Origin: Spirochaeta sp.
GTDB taxonomy: Bacteria > Spirochaetota > Spirochaetia > DSM-27196 > Alkalispirochaetaceae
Reading direction: 5' to 3'
DNA: 6,962 nucleotides
Assembly: GCA_027859055.1 (NCBI GenBank)
Contig: JAQIBO010000399.1
Span: forward strand, 1 to 6,962
The notes beneath the pieces were generated by a model that was not told where the DNA came from, ran no database searches, and saw only the letters and a program-made list of their open reading frames with translations. Below, piece after piece: positions 5,689 to 6,962 of this stretch. Every line of letters starts with the position of its first letter. Positions within the stretch are counted from its first letter, which is position 1. The position numbers and the translations under genes were made by a program.

Positions 5689-6645
5689 TCAGTGGGTTGC
5701 GGCGACAGTATCCGCGCGGTTGTGCGCAGACGTGATGTACTGCATCGCAGCGAGTGCCGCTACGGTACCGTCGCCAACTGCCGTTGTTATCTGTCGATAC
5801 TGCTTCTGCCGGGCGTCCCCGGCGACATAGACCCCCGCGACGGAGGTTGCCATAGACTCGTCAGCGACGATCTCGTTTCGTTCGTTGAGAATAACACAGT
5901 CCGCCTTGTCCACAAGCTGAGTATTCGGAGCATACCCGATGAAGATAAACGCTCCGGTGGCATCGATCGTGGTATTTTCACCGGTTGGCGTATGGCGTAT
6001 TCGCGCTCCGGTGAGTTCATCCTGACCGAGAAATTCCTCCACAACAGATTCCATCATGAACGAGATCTTCGGGTTTTCTTCGGCCTCAAGAATCGCGTGA
6101 GGATAGCCCTGAAAATGGTCGAACTGGTGAACGATCGTGACGCTTCGGGCGTAGGTGGTCAATGAAACCGCCTCCTCGAGCGCCGAGTTGCCGCCGCCGA
6201 CAACGATAATGTCGTGATCGGTAAAAAAGTCACCGTCACAGGTGGCGCAATAGGAGATACCCCGCCCCTTGAGTCGTTCCTCCGACGGCAGCCCCAGCGA
6301 ACGCGGTGTCCCGCCCATCGCGAGAATTACCACGCCCGCCTGATACGTCTCTTTCGCGGTGGCAACCGTCTTCGTTTCCGGGCGAAGGTCGATCTGGTCA
6401 ATTGTCGTGTTGGAGACGATATCACATCCAAATTCTTCGGCCTGCTTACGCATCGTACCGACCAGCTCATACCCCGAGAGTTCCGGCATGCCGGGATAGT
6501 TGGCAACCGCATGGGTCAACAGCACCTGACCACCAACGGTCCCCTGATCCAGAATCACGACGCGCTGACGCGCCCGGGCCATGTACATCCCGGCAGCCAG
6601 TCCCGCAGGACCGGCGCCGATTATGATCGCGTCGTACGGCTTCAT
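5689..6645 (-). CDS. trxB: Thioredoxin-disulfide reductase-like flavoprotein with altered nicotinamide-cofactor site
   Basis: The 318-residue protein is the usual length for a low-molecular-weight thioredoxin reductase. It has an FAD-binding IIIGAGPAGLAAGMY (7-21), the redox pair SYCATCDGDFF with Cys133 and Cys136, a second Rossmann motif IVVGGGNSALEEA (147-159), and the C-terminal FAD segment YVAGDARQKQYRQITTAVGDG (273-293). At the site where NADPH-dependent enzymes read HRRDxFRA, this protein reads HQFDHFQG (173-180), removing the arginines that hold the 2'-phosphate. The electron donor may therefore be NADH or something else; the disulfide chemistry should be intact. The start is ATG 6645, giving the canonical MKPYDAIIIG; the frame is open 41 codons further upstream, but that part lies over the thioredoxin-like gene and looks non-coding. 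ATG 6645-6643 overlaps the preceding stop TGA 6644-6642 (ATGA), so translation is probably coupled and the preceding thioredoxin-like protein is the likely substrate. Confidence 0.95.
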   Translation of the reverse strand: MKPYDAIIIGAGPAGLAAGMYMARARQRVVILDQGTVGGQVLLTHAVANYPGMPELSGYELVGTMRKQAEEFGCDIVSNTTIDQIDLRPETKTVATAKETYQAGVVILAMGGTPRSLGLPSEERLKGRGISYCATCDGDFFTDHDIIVVGGGNSALEEAVSLTTYARSVTIVHQFDHFQGYPHAILEAEENPKISFMMESVVEEFLGQDELTGARIRHTPTGENTTIDATGAFIFIGYAPNTQLVDKADCVILNERNEIVADESMATSVAGVYVAGDARQKQYRQITTAVGDGTVAALAAMQYITSAHNRADTVAATH

Positions 6646-6962
6646 TGTGCCAGTTTCTCGTCGATGATCGCGGTGATCTGATCCTTCGTCTGAACCGAAC
6701 TGGTTGCAGCGGCAACCGCACCGTTTTTGAAATAGACAGTGAACGGCAGGCCTCGAAACCCCTGGCATTCCGGCAGGGACCGAATATACTGCGACTCCGG
6801 TGAGTCAAACGCCATGTCCCGGAACTCGATCTGGTCGTAGTCGCCGGAATTCTGCAGATCTTCCATCGTGCCGTAGACGGGCACACACATCGGCCCCATC
6901 CGGCCACAGCAGAACTTCACGTTCTGGGTATTCCCGATAAGATCTTTGAGCACAGTCTCTGT
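6642..6962 (-). CDS. Thioredoxin-fold protein with degenerate active site (probably 5'-partial)
   Basis: The frame ends at TGA 6642 and stays open to the right edge. GTG at 6953 is a possible start, giving 103 residues, but only 12 residues would then precede the strand VKFCC, about half the usual thioredoxin N terminus, so the real start is probably beyond the window. Numbering from that GTG, VKFCCGRMGPMCVPVY (12-27) aligns with the VDFWAEWCGPCKMIAPI region of thioredoxin. Near the end LPFTVYFKNG (69-78) matches the cis-proline strand IPTLLLFKNG, with Pro70 as the cis-proline. The CGPC catalytic cysteines are replaced by Met19 and Met22, and Cys23 sits in the following position. Cys15, Cys16 and Cys63 are further possible redox residues. 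The 4-bp overlap with the reductase gene argues that it is that enzyme's partner. It could be a true thiol carrier with a shifted cysteine pair, or a non-redox thioredoxin-fold protein. Confidence 0.8.
   Translation of the reverse strand, partial: TETVLKDLIGNTQNVKFCCGRMGPMCVPVYGTMEDLQNSGDYDQIEFRDMAFDSPESQYIRSLPECQGFRGLPFTVYFKNGAVAAATSSVQTKDQITAIIDEKLAQ

Noticed and set aside
6646..6768. Upstream extension of the reductase by 41 residues
   Set aside because: The extension lies entirely over the thioredoxin-like coding region, reads as non-homologous Cys/Arg/His-rich sequence, and the canonical N terminus begins exactly at ATG 6645 with an ATGA overlap.
1..6962. CRISPR array, insertion sequence or phage attachment at tRNA-Gly
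   Set aside because: No regularly spaced repeats, transposase or integrase reading frame, or second copy of the tRNA 3' end is visible; the genes around the tRNA look chromosomal.

Overview
The window carries ordinary, densely packed bacterial chromosomal genes with high G+C and GC-rich third codon positions. No mobile element, CRISPR array or phage gene is visible. The likely source is a free-living, high-GC spirochaete. This is inferred, with moderate to low certainty, from the small barrel protein at 3364-3834, which resembles small spirochaetal outer-membrane barrels as I remember them, and from a thioredoxin/thioredoxin-reductase pair of the anaerobe type. The exported proteins indicate a two-membrane envelope.

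Layout: (1) 1-466, + strand: the C-terminal membrane domain of an MgtE-type Mg2+ transporter, cut by the window edge. (2) 450-2084, - strand: a 544-residue exported protein of unknown function, probably beta-rich, with no lysine; it overlaps the mgtE end by 17 bp tail to tail. (3) 2134-3135, - strand: a RarD/EamA-type transporter, probably co-transcribed with gene 2. (4) 3136-3241: a divergent control region with palindromes. (5) 3242-3312, + strand: tRNA-Gly(CCC). (6) 3364-3834, + strand: a small outer-membrane beta-barrel protein. (7) 3858-4226, + strand: a probable small unknown gene. (8) 4227-4278: a convergent gap with a hairpin. (9) 4279-6962, - strand: an apparent operon transcribed from right to left, thioredoxin-like protein, then thioredoxin reductase (ATGA overlap), then a PAS/sigma-54 enhancer-binding activator.

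The right-hand operon is the most interesting part. The reductase keeps its CATC redox site but has lost the HRR...R signature that binds the NADPH 2'-phosphate, reading HQFDHFQG instead. Its partner has MGPMC where thioredoxins have CGPCK. The downstream activator has a PAS domain with a C-x8-C-x3-C cluster and a GAFTDA loop in place of GAFTGA. Together they suggest a non-canonical thiol-redox module with its own regulator; that link is inference. A second theme is that several genes lack a clear Shine-Dalgarno sequence, and two or three have a -10-like hexamer 10-12 nt before the start codon, which suggests leaderless or near-leaderless mRNAs.
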